Shown: positions 1-6,662, numbered from the stretch's first letter. The stretch is 10,350 nt of DNA from Bordetella parapertussis (GCA_945883145.1 CAMCXB010000074.1:1-10350), one strand, 5' to 3'. A program made the numbers and translations. Notes: a model not told the origin generated them from the sequence alone.

Positions 1-41
1 TAACTTGCCAACTCCGATTAACTCTATGGAATGCAAACATC

Positions 42-1730
42 ATGAAGCCAATCCAAGGTTCAAATAATAATGTTCATAATAAAGATATCAATAATGCAGA
101 GCTCACTAATTCGGAAATTGTCTTATTCGATGAACGTTCTGATCATCCAGTTAACCATACTAAAATTAAACCAACTTCACCCTTAGAGTCTTTTAAAGCA
201 TTCGTACAACAAGCGATTAATGCAATTCGTGCAGCATTTAATTTTAAAACGCATCATCAGATTCCTACTTCAAATATCAAAGCCGACATTATTCCAAAAG
301 CTGAAACGCCCAAAAATGGAATTAACAATCAATTAATAGCAAATGAAGTTAATGTTATTTCGTCACCCTTAAATAATACAGAAGCTAATTTAAATGATCC
401 TCTGCTCGATGATTTTGAAATTATAGAATCACTCGATGATTTTAATATGAAAGACGACATTAAGATTGAGGATGAGATTAAAAATAAAGAAGAGAATATT
501 TTGGTAGAAACGACAAGTTTAATAGATGAGAGAGCTGATGAAATTCAAATAGAAAATTATGGTGCATTTGCTAATTGGTATAAGAGCGGAGCAAATATAA
601 AAGTTATTCCCGATGATGCAATAGGTTATGCAAAATATTTAATTAGAACGCATGTCGATTTTGAAAAAATTAAAGACATTCCTGAATTGCTAGCAATGGT
701 GGAGGCGGCAAAGAATTTAGTTCAAGAAGTGGAAAGAAAAGAGCCAAGCTTCTTTGAATTGGGACTTGATATGCAAGTTAATACAAAAAAAGAAATGAAA
801 AGTAATGCATTGTTTGGTGTGGTTGTTAGTGAACGGCATGATAAAGATTTATTAAAAAAATATTTAAATGAAGAATCACAAAGATTTATTCAACTTTTCT
901 ATCCAAATAATATTGGCATTCAAAATCAGTCAGAAATAGATCAAATAAAAAATGATACAAAAACTTTTTTATTCTGGAAAACGCTATGGTCTCCAATTTT
1001 TACTAAAAGTGATTTAACTGTACAAAACTATGAATCGAGATTAATGAAAACTCCCACAGAAGAAGAAAAAGATTTAATTGCAAATGTTTTTAAAGCAGGT
1101 GAATTTAAAATTTTTAATGATCATTATTTAGCTTCAGATAATGACTTGCATTCATGCAAGCGATTCATAGAAAAATATGAACAAGTAAAAAAGATAGGAT
1201 CGGAAAATCAAAAAGAAGAATTAGATCTTTTGAATTTAGATAAATATATAAAAGATTTCAAAAATTTTTATTTGGATGTGCAGATTGTAAAAATTCAAGA
1301 AAAAAAAGAAGAAAACTTAAAAATTGAAAGGCATGTTCAAGATATCTCTACCATTCTTCCAGAAATTATCATTTTTCAATCTTTAAATGCAGAGGCAATT
1401 CAAGCATTGCATACCATTCTTGCACCTGAGCTTCCCATGCCAAGTTTTCAAAAAATAATCAGTGAGGCAAAGAGTTATTTTTCTAGTATTGGCAACAATT
1501 TAATAATAAAAGATGAGGATCGTGCCGCAGCGTTAGTTATTGCTGGCTGGTGGCCTAAGTTAAATGTAAATGCTAAGCCAATAACAACTAAATCCGAAGC
1601 TTCAAATTTCTTTGGTCAATTTGATCAGTTTTTCACCAAAGACCCACTACCTGAACTAAAAGCGATTCCAAATTTTGATAAGTTAAATGCCTTATTAAAT
1701 GTAGAAAAAATTTCAAATGATTTTAAGTGA
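42..1730 (+). CDS. Hypothetical protein, 562 aa, effector-like composition
   Basis: I do not recognise this protein. It is polar and rich in Asn, Lys, Asp, Glu and Ile, with no signal peptide and no convincing membrane segment, so it is probably soluble. Residues 1-170 look largely disordered, apart from a helix-prone stretch near 48-69 (ESFKAFVQQAINAIRAAF). Residues 119-155 are strongly acidic and contain DDFEII. Residues 171-562 look mostly alpha-helical, with charged segments near 374-430. The coding DNA is very AT-rich in places (9 G/C of 60 at 841-900), unlike the metabolic genes further right. The start is uncertain: the frame stays open from position 42 to the left edge. ATG 42 is preferred because a weak GGAA lies about 10 bases upstream and the upstream translation looks unlike the protein. 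The next gene begins 47 bp downstream on the same strand with no terminator between, so co-transcription is possible. A secreted effector role is inference from composition only. Confidence 0.8.
   Translation: MKPIQGSNNNVHNKDINNAELTNSEIVLFDERSDHPVNHTKIKPTSPLESFKAFVQQAINAIRAAFNFKTHHQIPTSNIKADIIPKAETPKNGINNQLIANEVNVISSPLNNTEANLNDPLLDDFEIIESLDDFNMKDDIKIEDEIKNKEENILVETTSLIDERADEIQIENYGAFANWYKSGANIKVIPDDAIGYAKYLIRTHVDFEKIKDIPELLAMVEAAKNLVQEVERKEPSFFELGLDMQVNTKKEMKSNALFGVVVSERHDKDLLKKYLNEESQRFIQLFYPNNIGIQNQSEIDQIKNDTKTFLFWKTLWSPIFTKSDLTVQNYESRLMKTPTEEEKDLIANVFKAGEFKIFNDHYLASDNDLHSCKRFIEKYEQVKKIGSENQKEELDLLNLDKYIKDFKNFYLDVQIVKIQEKKEENLKIERHVQDISTILPEIIIFQSLNAEAIQALHTILAPELPMPSFQKIISEAKSYFSSIGNNLIIKDEDRAAALVIAGWWPKLNVNAKPITTKSEASNFFGQFDQFFTKDPLPELKAIPNFDKLNALLNVEKISNDFK
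408..425 (+). other. LIR-like motif DDFEII in the 562-aa protein
   Basis: Residues 123-128 read DDFEII inside an acidic, probably disordered segment. An aromatic residue, two spacers and an aliphatic residue, preceded by acidic residues, fits the consensus of LC3-interacting regions known from eukaryotic autophagy receptors and from the Legionella effector RavZ. Such short motifs occur often by chance, so this is only a candidate. Confidence 0.25.
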
Positions 1731-1765
1731 TGTATTTAAAAATTACTTTTATAAATTATTTTTTA

Positions 1766-1772
1766 TAGGTGA
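1766..1772 (+). promoter_or_regulatory. Ribosome binding site that decides the start at 1778
   Basis: AGGTGAG lies 5 bases before ATG 1778. The same bases contain an in-frame GTG at 1769, but that GTG would sit inside the Shine-Dalgarno sequence and has no good one of its own. ATG 1778 is therefore the better start. Confidence 0.7.
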
Positions 1773-1777
1773 GCGCT

Positions 1778-2539
1778 ATGAATAAAATTAATAAAAATAG
1801 AATTTCGAATTCAACTGATCTGGCATCAAATACTATTAAATCAGAGTCCGATAAAGAAAATAAAATAAAAAATCAGTCATCTAATAAAACTGAAGAGTTG
1901 AATAATAAAGTGAGAAATGGAATTGAACGACGAAATGCAATGACTAGAGGCATAAAAAATACACCGCCGATTAACCGATTGGGCATGACTAATAAATTAT
2001 CAGATTCTTCTGTAGGCATAAAGAATGCACCTAAAGAATCTTCTAAGCCTCTTCCTGTCTTGCCGCATGGGGGATTGAACTTAAAAGTGAGTCAAACGAA
2101 GCCACTACCTCCAGTTCCTACAAAGTCTCATACTCAGCCGCAGATTCAGTCTCAACCACAGCCCAAAATAGCTATTCTCGCTAAAACATTAGATGTGGGA
2201 TTGATAGCCAAACAAATGAAGTTATTTAAAAATGCAATTAACTCTCAAGATAGCAGTCAGTCCGAGCTATTGGCTGAGCAGTTAAATAAATACGCATCTG
2301 ATGATAAAAAAATATCAGCAGATATCTGCCGTAGATTTGCTATAAATATAGAGAAATTAGCTAGCCCCAATTTCAAATTCACGCCTGAAATTAAGCAGTC
2401 ATTAGTTCAATTTTCTTCAGCTTGGATAGCTATGAAGTCTGCTCAAGGAGATCCGAAGGGGTCGGCATGGGATATTGTTATTAATACTATGGCGTTATCA
2501 ATTCAGGAAAAGTCCAAAGAGTGGGGTATGGAGTTTTAA
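1778..2539 (+). CDS. Hypothetical protein, 253 aa, proline-rich linker plus helical C-terminus
   Basis: I do not recognise this protein. From ATG 1778 it has three visible parts. Residues 1-60 are polar, lysine- and asparagine-rich and probably disordered. Residues about 60-130 are rich in Pro, Gln and Ser, carry two copies of GIKN(T/A)P (residues 58-63 and 80-85), and hold two tandem K-x-x-P-x-x-P motifs, KPLPVLP (90-96) and KPLPPVP (108-114), followed by a Gln/Pro stretch. Residues about 133-253 look like a small helical domain. There is no signal peptide or membrane segment. The C-terminus (QEKSKEWGMEF) is glutamate-rich with a terminal hydrophobic residue, which weakly recalls Dot/Icm-type secretion signals. 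It follows the 562-aa gene on the same strand and ends 2 bp before the convergent tal stop codon. A role as a host-directed protein binding SH3 domains is inference. A longer form from GTG 1769 (256 aa) is less likely. Confidence 0.82.
   Translation: MNKINKNRISNSTDLASNTIKSESDKENKIKNQSSNKTEELNNKVRNGIERRNAMTRGIKNTPPINRLGMTNKLSDSSVGIKNAPKESSKPLPVLPHGGLNLKVSQTKPLPPVPTKSHTQPQIQSQPQPKIAILAKTLDVGLIAKQMKLFKNAINSQDSSQSELLAEQLNKYASDDKKISADICRRFAINIEKLASPNFKFTPEIKQSLVQFSSAWIAMKSAQGDPKGSAWDIVINTMALSIQEKSKEWGMEF
2045..2119 (+). other. Two class I SH3-ligand-like motifs (KPLPVLP, KPLPPVP)
   Basis: AAG at 2045 begins KPLPVLP and AAG at 2099 begins KPLPPVP, 18 residues apart. Both fit the class I SH3-binding consensus [R/K]-x-x-P-x-x-P, and the second differs from the classical RPLPPLP ligand at only two positions. 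SH3 recognition is mainly a eukaryotic mode, although bacterial SH3-like domains exist. Binding itself is not shown by the sequence. Confidence 0.4.
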
Positions 2540-2541
2540 TG

Positions 2542-3474
2542 CTAGTTGTTAGTGATGAGTTGTTCTAGTTTTTCTGTATCAGCACAAAATAATCTTATAC
2601 CCTCAGCCAGTTTTTCAGTTGCCATAGCATCTGCATTCAACATGAATCGGTATGCTTTTTCATCGCAGTGAATTTTTTCACCAGAACTTTGCAAGGCCTG
2701 TTCTGGTGAAAGTTTGCGAGTGATTTTTTCATCACTCTCCGCTAGTTTTTGTAATAGTTCAGGACTAATGGTGAGTAAATCACAACCAGCTAATTCAATA
2801 ATTTGTGAGGTGTTACGAAAGCTAGCACCCATGACTTCAGTTTTATAACCAAACTTTTTATAGTAAGCATAAATACGTTTTACAGACTGCACACCGGGGT
2901 CTTGTTCTCCACTGTATTCTTCACCGGTTGATTTCTTAAACCAATCATAAATACGCCCTACAAATGGCGAGATGAGCTGAGCGCCTGCTTCAGCACAAGC
3001 TATCGCCTGCGGCAAGGAAAATAGCAAGGTCATGTTGCAGCGTATGCCTTCTTTTTCTAAGACTTCAGCGGCGCGTATGCCTTCCCAAGTCGAAGCAATT
3101 TTAATTAAGACGCGTTCACGTGGTATGCCAGCAGCTTCATACAGCGCAATGAGTCTGCGACCTTTTTCTATCGTAGCTTGGGTATCAAAGGAGAGGCGTG
3201 CATCGGTTTCTGTTGAAACGCGACCGGGAATGATGTCTAGAATTTTTAATCCAAATGCAATCAACAAATGGTCAATGATGACGCTCGTTGATTGACCTTT
3301 ATGTGCTTGCAATGCCTGATCAAGCAGCGGTCTATATTCTGGTTTTTGTACCGCTTTGAGTATGAGTGAGGGATTAGTCGTCGCATCCTGCGGAGCAAAT
3401 GCTTGCATGCTTTGAAAATCGCCCGTATCGGCAACGACGGTGGTGTACTGCTTTAACTGATCCAACTGGTTCAT
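2542..3474 (-). CDS. tal: Transaldolase (TalB type)
   Basis: This gene encodes a cytosolic transaldolase of the non-oxidative pentose phosphate pathway. The enzyme moves a dihydroxyacetone unit between sedoheptulose 7-phosphate and glyceraldehyde 3-phosphate, giving erythrose 4-phosphate and fructose 6-phosphate. The 310-residue length is close to E. coli TalB (317). The protein starts DQLKQYTTVVADTGD and carries DATTNPSLI at 30-38. The Schiff-base lysine is K125 in VLIKIASTW. Other family residues are in place: D16, N34, E89, T149 in TLLFS, S169 in ISPFVGR and R220 in GASFRN. It is the downstream gene after pgi, with a 76-bp gap that holds no terminator. A TACAAT hexamer at 3509-3514 on this strand lacks a good -35, so I expect transcription mainly from upstream of pgi. 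No clear Shine-Dalgarno precedes ATG 3474. The stop codon lies 2 bp from that of the convergent gene. Confidence 0.97.
   Translation of the reverse strand: MNQLDQLKQYTTVVADTGDFQSMQAFAPQDATTNPSLILKAVQKPEYRPLLDQALQAHKGQSTSVIIDHLLIAFGLKILDIIPGRVSTETDARLSFDTQATIEKGRRLIALYEAAGIPRERVLIKIASTWEGIRAAEVLEKEGIRCNMTLLFSLPQAIACAEAGAQLISPFVGRIYDWFKKSTGEEYSGEQDPGVQSVKRIYAYYKKFGYKTEVMGASFRNTSQIIELAGCDLLTISPELLQKLAESDEKITRKLSPEQALQSSGEKIHCDEKAYRFMLNADAMATEKLAEGIRLFCADTEKLEQLITNN
2676..2711. repeat. Perfect 12-bp inverted repeat inside tal
   Basis: TTTCACCAGAAC (2676-2687) and GTTCTGGTGAAA (2700-2711) are exact reverse complements separated by 12 bases. The repeat lies in the 3' part of tal, over the codons for LSPEQALQSSGEK. 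Neither strand has a T-tract immediately after the stem, so it is not a standard intrinsic terminator. Confidence 0.8.
2718..2737. repeat. Second, 7-bp inverted repeat inside tal
   Basis: GAGTGAT (2718-2724) and ATCACTC (2731-2737) flank a 6-base loop, TTTTTC. It lies 6 bases to the right of the 12-bp inverted repeat. It could fold in either transcript, but it is short and lacks an adjacent T-tract. Confidence 0.5.
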
Positions 3475-3550
3475 AACAAGTTACATTCAGGTGAGATTAA
3501 AAAATAGTATTGTACGCAATATTAAACGCACAGTTAGGTATGCATAGTGA

Positions 3551-5200
3551 TCAACTTGCCTGACGAACTTTAGTAATCAAGCCGCTGGTAGAGCTGTCAT
3601 GTTTACCAATTTGCGCTTGTGGTTCCAGTTCAGACAAAATTCGGTTTGCAAGAATTTTTCCTAGCTCCACACCCCATTGATCAAAACTATTTATATCCCA
3701 CAGCACGCCTTGTACAAATACTTTATGTTCATATAAAGCGATGAGTGCGCCTAATGATGCAGGTGTGAGTTTATCTAAGAGTAAGGTATTGCTAGGGCGA
3801 TTGCCTGGAAAATGTTTGTGAGCGAGTAGGGCTGAGATTTTTTCTTCAGGCTGTTGTTGCGCTTGCATGTCTGTTCTTACTTCATCTTCGCTCTTGCCGC
3901 GCATGAGTGCTTCTGATTGAGCAAAACAATTGGCTAGCAAAGCCTGATGTTGTTGGTGATGCGTATGTGACGGTTTTAGCGCTGTAATGAAATCAACTGG
4001 AATCACATCTGTGCCTTGATGCAGTAATTGAAAATAAGCGTGTTGTCCATTCGTGCCGGCGCTTCCCCAAATAATTGGAGCAGTTGGCGTATTCAGCGTT
4101 TTACCATCACTCGTCACGCGCTTGCCATTGCTCTCCATTTCCAATTGCTGCAAGTAAGTTGGAAATAGCTGCAGGTCTTGGTGATACGGCGCAATCAGTT
4201 GCGAGCTTGTGTGAAAAAACTGGCGATACCAGGTAGCGATGAGTGCCAATATCACTGGCATATTACGTTCTAGAGGTACTTGCTGAAAATGCTGATCCAT
4301 TGCATGTGCCCCCGCTAAAAATTCGCGGAAGTGCTGCATACCGATAGCAATAGCGAGAGGTAATCCAATCGCCGACCAAATTGAATAACGTCCACCTACC
4401 CAATCCCAGAACGGAAACATGTTAGTTGTATCAATACCAAATTCTTTTACAGCTTTAGCGTTGGTAGAGACCGCAACAAAATGTTGTGCGAGCGAGGCTA
4501 GAGAGCCTTGTTGCAAAAACCAGTTGCGCGCTGCATGCGCATTGAGCATAGTTTCTTGTGTGGTAAAAGTTTTAGATGCAATGATGAATAGTGTGGTTTC
4601 AGGATCTAAGCCGGATAGTTTTGCATCAATGTCATGACCATCGACATTAGAAAGAAAATGAAAATTCAGCTCAGCTTGTACAAATGGGCGTAATGCAGCA
4701 CAAGTCATGGCGGGACCTAGATCAGATCCGCCTATACCTATATTCACAATATCGGTAATGCGTTTATCGCTATAACCTTTCCAGCTTCCACTTCGAACCG
4801 CTTCTGAAAAAGCATCTATGCGTGAAAGCACGGACTGTATATCTTGATTAATGTCTTTGCCATCTAGCAGACACTTTGCGTTTGCAGGTAGACGTAAAGC
4901 AGTATGCAGAACAGCGCGGTGCTCTGTTGTGTTGATGGCCTCGCCGCGGAACATGGCATCACGTTTTTCTTCCAGCTGACATGCACGCGCCCAATCAGTC
5001 AATAGACTTAGCGTTTGGTCACTGATATGGTTTTTAGAGAAATCTAAAAATAGACCAGCAGCGTCTAATGAAAAACGGTCAAAACGTTTTGCATCACTAT
5101 CGAATAGTGAGGAGAGTTGCCAATGTTGCGCTTGTTCATAATGCGAAGCGAGTGCTGACAAACTGTTTGATTTTGTATTTTCTTGAGAGAGCTTGCTCAT
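3551..5200 (-). CDS. pgi: Glucose-6-phosphate isomerase
   Basis: This cytosolic enzyme interconverts glucose 6-phosphate and fructose 6-phosphate, linking glycolysis, gluconeogenesis and the pentose phosphate pathway. The 549-residue length equals that of E. coli Pgi. Visible landmarks, in order, are the phosphate-binding segment NIGIGGSDLGP (153-163), SKTFTTQET (209-217), the family signature WVGGRYSIWSAIG (267-279), catalytic E356 in EMESNGK, H387 in GTNGQHAYFQ, and the C-terminal signature GVLWDINSFDQWGVELGK (498-515) ending in catalytic K515. The gene leads the minus-strand unit, with tal 76 bp downstream. No Shine-Dalgarno lies at normal distance from the ATG; an AAGGA sits about 19 bases upstream, and an in-frame stop shortly upstream excludes a longer form. 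A TATAGT hexamer at 5243-5248 on this strand could be a -10 element, but no good -35 is seen. Confidence 0.98.
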   Translation of the reverse strand: MSKLSQENTKSNSLSALASHYEQAQHWQLSSLFDSDAKRFDRFSLDAAGLFLDFSKNHISDQTLSLLTDWARACQLEEKRDAMFRGEAINTTEHRAVLHTALRLPANAKCLLDGKDINQDIQSVLSRIDAFSEAVRSGSWKGYSDKRITDIVNIGIGGSDLGPAMTCAALRPFVQAELNFHFLSNVDGHDIDAKLSGLDPETTLFIIASKTFTTQETMLNAHAARNWFLQQGSLASLAQHFVAVSTNAKAVKEFGIDTTNMFPFWDWVGGRYSIWSAIGLPLAIAIGMQHFREFLAGAHAMDQHFQQVPLERNMPVILALIATWYRQFFHTSSQLIAPYHQDLQLFPTYLQQLEMESNGKRVTSDGKTLNTPTAPIIWGSAGTNGQHAYFQLLHQGTDVIPVDFITALKPSHTHHQQHQALLANCFAQSEALMRGKSEDEVRTDMQAQQQPEEKISALLAHKHFPGNRPSNTLLLDKLTPASLGALIALYEHKVFVQGVLWDINSFDQWGVELGKILANRILSELEPQAQIGKHDSSTSGLITKVRQAS

Positions 5201-5422
5201 AGTGCGCGTGATTAGAGCGTTCCTTGGGAAACGAATAACCGAACTATACGGTAATTGGACACAATGCCCTGTTTTTGCTGGCTCTGTGATGGCCTAAAGC
5301 CATGGGCTAGGTCTGGCAGTGTTAGTTTTTATTAAGGCTAATTTTCAAATTTTAGCGTCTATTTTTTCCATCTAGGAACATTCCCACTAAGCCAATTAGT
5401 TTCACTGAGTACCCTTGAAACC

Positions 5423-5457
5423 ACAAAAAGTGTTCGATTGATAACAAAAGTGTCTGA
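5423..5457 (+). repeat. Direct repeat, possible operator upstream of the regulator
   Basis: ACAAAAAGTGTTCGA (5423-5437) and ACAAAAGTGTCTGA (5444-5457) share the exact core AAAAGTGT, at 5426-5433 and 5446-5453. The cores are 20 bp apart, close to two helical turns, and end 8 bp before the extended -10 element. Two half-sites on the same DNA face at the -35 position suit a regulator binding site, for example for autoregulation. Only the repeat itself is seen directly. Confidence 0.45.
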
Positions 5458-5461
5458 AAAA

Positions 5462-5470
5462 TGCTATAGT
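5462..5470 (+). promoter_or_regulatory. Candidate extended -10 promoter for the LuxR-type gene
   Basis: TGCTATAGT fits an extended -10 (TGn plus a TATAAT-like hexamer, 5 of 6 matches). The best -35-like hexamer, TTGATA at 5438-5443, is 21 bases away, longer than the usual 16-18. The promoter would therefore depend on the extended -10 or on an activator at the overlapping direct repeat. The start of transcription would fall near 5477. Confidence 0.35.
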
Positions 5471-5561
5471 TTGTTGTCAATTTAGAATTATTTCTCTGCT
5501 TGCTAGCTTATCTGTGTTTTTCGTTAGCTGCTTGAGCAAGAGGAAATCAGGGTAAAAAGGG

Positions 5562-5569
5562 GGAGGTGA
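5562..5569 (+). promoter_or_regulatory. Strong ribosome binding site placed very close to a GTG start
   Basis: GGAGGTGA is a full 8-base complement to the 16S rRNA tail, and its last base is only one base before GTG 5571. Counted from GGAGG, the spacing is 4 bases, tighter than usual. No other in-frame start lies nearby: an in-frame TAA is at 5553, and the next in-frame ATG is about 48 codons in. Confidence 0.6.
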
Positions 5570-5570
5570 G

Positions 5571-6662
5571 GTGCAAGTTTATTCAAATACCATCCGCGAT
5601 TTATATGCATTAGCCGAATACGCTACGCCAGATCAATTTCTCACGCAGGCGATTGCCTTACTCAAAACTTGGATACGTTTTGATGGTGTTTTATTTGGCA
5701 CTGGTGAAGCAAGACTGATGAAAAAAGAAGTAACTGAGTTAAATCCCAACCATCAAGAAATCGAAGATCAACTAGATCAACAAGATCGACAAGATCGACA
5801 AGATCGACAAGAACAGCGAGAGCCTATTCCAGATTCTATTTTATTCGGAAAAAATTCTCCCATAAAATTCAATGAAGATTTATTAGTGCGTGGTTATCGT
5901 GATGCACCGCATGCTCCAGTACGCGGTGGTATACGTAAAATTTATAGAAAATCATCAAAGAAAAATAGTAATGATCAAACTACTAGCGCTAGAACGCATC
6001 GATCCACAAATCCACTGTCTTTAATTCAAGAATTAAATCTTTGTCATGTCATCGTTGTTGGTGATGATGCTTCTAAAATCAAACCTGCGCGTTGGATGGT
6101 GCTCTATCGCCGACATGATGTGAGATTTTCTCAAAGCGATGCAGCACACTTACATGGACTTTGGACACATCTCTCACGTGCATTAGTTTTAAATCGTACA
6201 CGTCATCTACAACGTAAATCATTAGAACAAGATAAAGATGCAGCAGCAAGTGGTCTTATCTCTATGGAAGGTCAGATACAAATCGCAGATGCACGTTTTT
6301 ATGAATTATTAGATCATGAATGGCCTATTATCTCGCCGGAATCTTTACCTGAAATTGCGATGGAAGTACTGCGAGCGGGTAAAGTTTTTCGAGGAGAAAA
6401 AATTGAAATCACTCTCATACAGAGAAATGGATTTAATCGCTGCCGTATCATCCCTATCAAGAATTTAGAGTTGCTATCACCAAGAGAATTTGTAATAGCA
6501 AGGCGATTTTCTAACGGCATGAGTCATAAACAAATTGCACGCGAGCTAGGTATTTCGTATCACACAGTAAGAAATCAGTTAGCGCATACCTATCGCAAAC
6601 TGAAAGTACACGACAAAGTATCGTTGTTTGACTTTCTTAGAATGAATGGTTTGAATAAGTAA
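5571..6662 (+). CDS. LuxR-family transcriptional regulator with GAF- and PAS-like sensor regions
   Basis: This is a 363-residue DNA-binding regulator. The C-terminus (about 299-360) is a LuxR/GerE helix-turn-helix: LSPREFVIARRFSNGMSHKQ, then IARELGISYHTVRNQLAHTYRKL, the usual recognition-helix pattern. The N-terminal half resembles a GAF-like sensor seen in other LuxR proteins, from DLYALAEYATPDQFLTQAI to RWMVLYRRHDVRFSQSDA and an LSRALVLNR helix. Residues about 224-298 look like a degenerate PAS domain. Residues 60-150 form a polar insertion containing a DRQ repeat that interrupts the GAF-like part. There is no receiver domain, so it is not a classical two-component response regulator, and the ligand is unknown. 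The start is GTG, chosen for the strong ribosome binding site and because the conserved region begins at once. rpiA follows after 40 bp, and pgi-tal is divergent, so it may regulate these sugar-phosphate genes (inference). Confidence 0.9.
   Translation: MQVYSNTIRDLYALAEYATPDQFLTQAIALLKTWIRFDGVLFGTGEARLMKKEVTELNPNHQEIEDQLDQQDRQDRQDRQEQREPIPDSILFGKNSPIKFNEDLLVRGYRDAPHAPVRGGIRKIYRKSSKKNSNDQTTSARTHRSTNPLSLIQELNLCHVIVVGDDASKIKPARWMVLYRRHDVRFSQSDAAHLHGLWTHLSRALVLNRTRHLQRKSLEQDKDAAASGLISMEGQIQIADARFYELLDHEWPIISPESLPEIAMEVLRAGKVFRGEKIEITLIQRNGFNRCRIIPIKNLELLSPREFVIARRFSNGMSHKQIARELGISYHTVRNQLAHTYRKLKVHDKVSLFDFLRMNGLNK
5772..5816 (+). repeat. 9-bp tandem repeat encoding (DRQ)n in the regulator
   Basis: CAAGATCGA occurs three times without a mismatch at 5781-5807. 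It is flanked by degenerate copies CTAGATCAA (5772-5780) and CAAGAACAG (5808-5816). The unit is three codons, so a change in copy number would lengthen or shorten the polar linker (DQQDRQDRQDRQEQ) without shifting the frame. Confidence 0.85.

Larger units (their letters stand above)
5201..5570. other. Divergent intergenic region between pgi and the LuxR-type gene
   Basis: This 370-bp region has no plausible gene; the short ATG frames seen close almost at once. It holds a candidate pgi -10 (TATAGT, minus strand, 5243-5248). Around 5289-5313 there are competing small inverted repeats, for example ATGGC/GCCAT around a 5-base loop. It also holds an AAAAGTGT direct repeat (5423-5457), an extended -10 on the plus strand (5462-5470), and a leader of roughly 95 bases ahead of the regulator. 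Within that leader, TTGCTAGCT near 5500 can pair in two blocks with AGCT and AGCAA near 5526-5540. Nothing else stands out. Confidence 0.6.

Noticed and set aside
1731..1768. Terminator or promoter between the two unknown genes
   Set aside because: The gap is almost pure A/T, so TATAAT-like strings are expected by chance, and no GC stem is present.
1769..1777. GTG start for the 253-aa protein
   Set aside because: The GTG lies inside the AGGTGAG that serves as the ribosome binding site for ATG 1778, and has no good site of its own.
2676..2711. Intrinsic terminator for the 253-aa gene or tal
   Set aside because: The stem is perfect, but neither strand has a T-tract directly after it, and in the tal direction it lies well before the stop codon. 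It is kept as an inverted repeat only.
3032..3295. Plus-strand open frame of 87 codons
   Set aside because: It lies wholly antisense to tal, whose protein is clearly conserved; it is a shadow frame with no ribosome binding site.
4419..4637. Plus-strand open frame of 72 codons
   Set aside because: Antisense to pgi, with no family resemblance; shadow frame.
5289..5330. Terminator or small RNA in the pgi upstream region
   Set aside because: Several short pairings compete, the best stem has a bulge, and the T-run lies about 12 bases beyond it; too weak to call.
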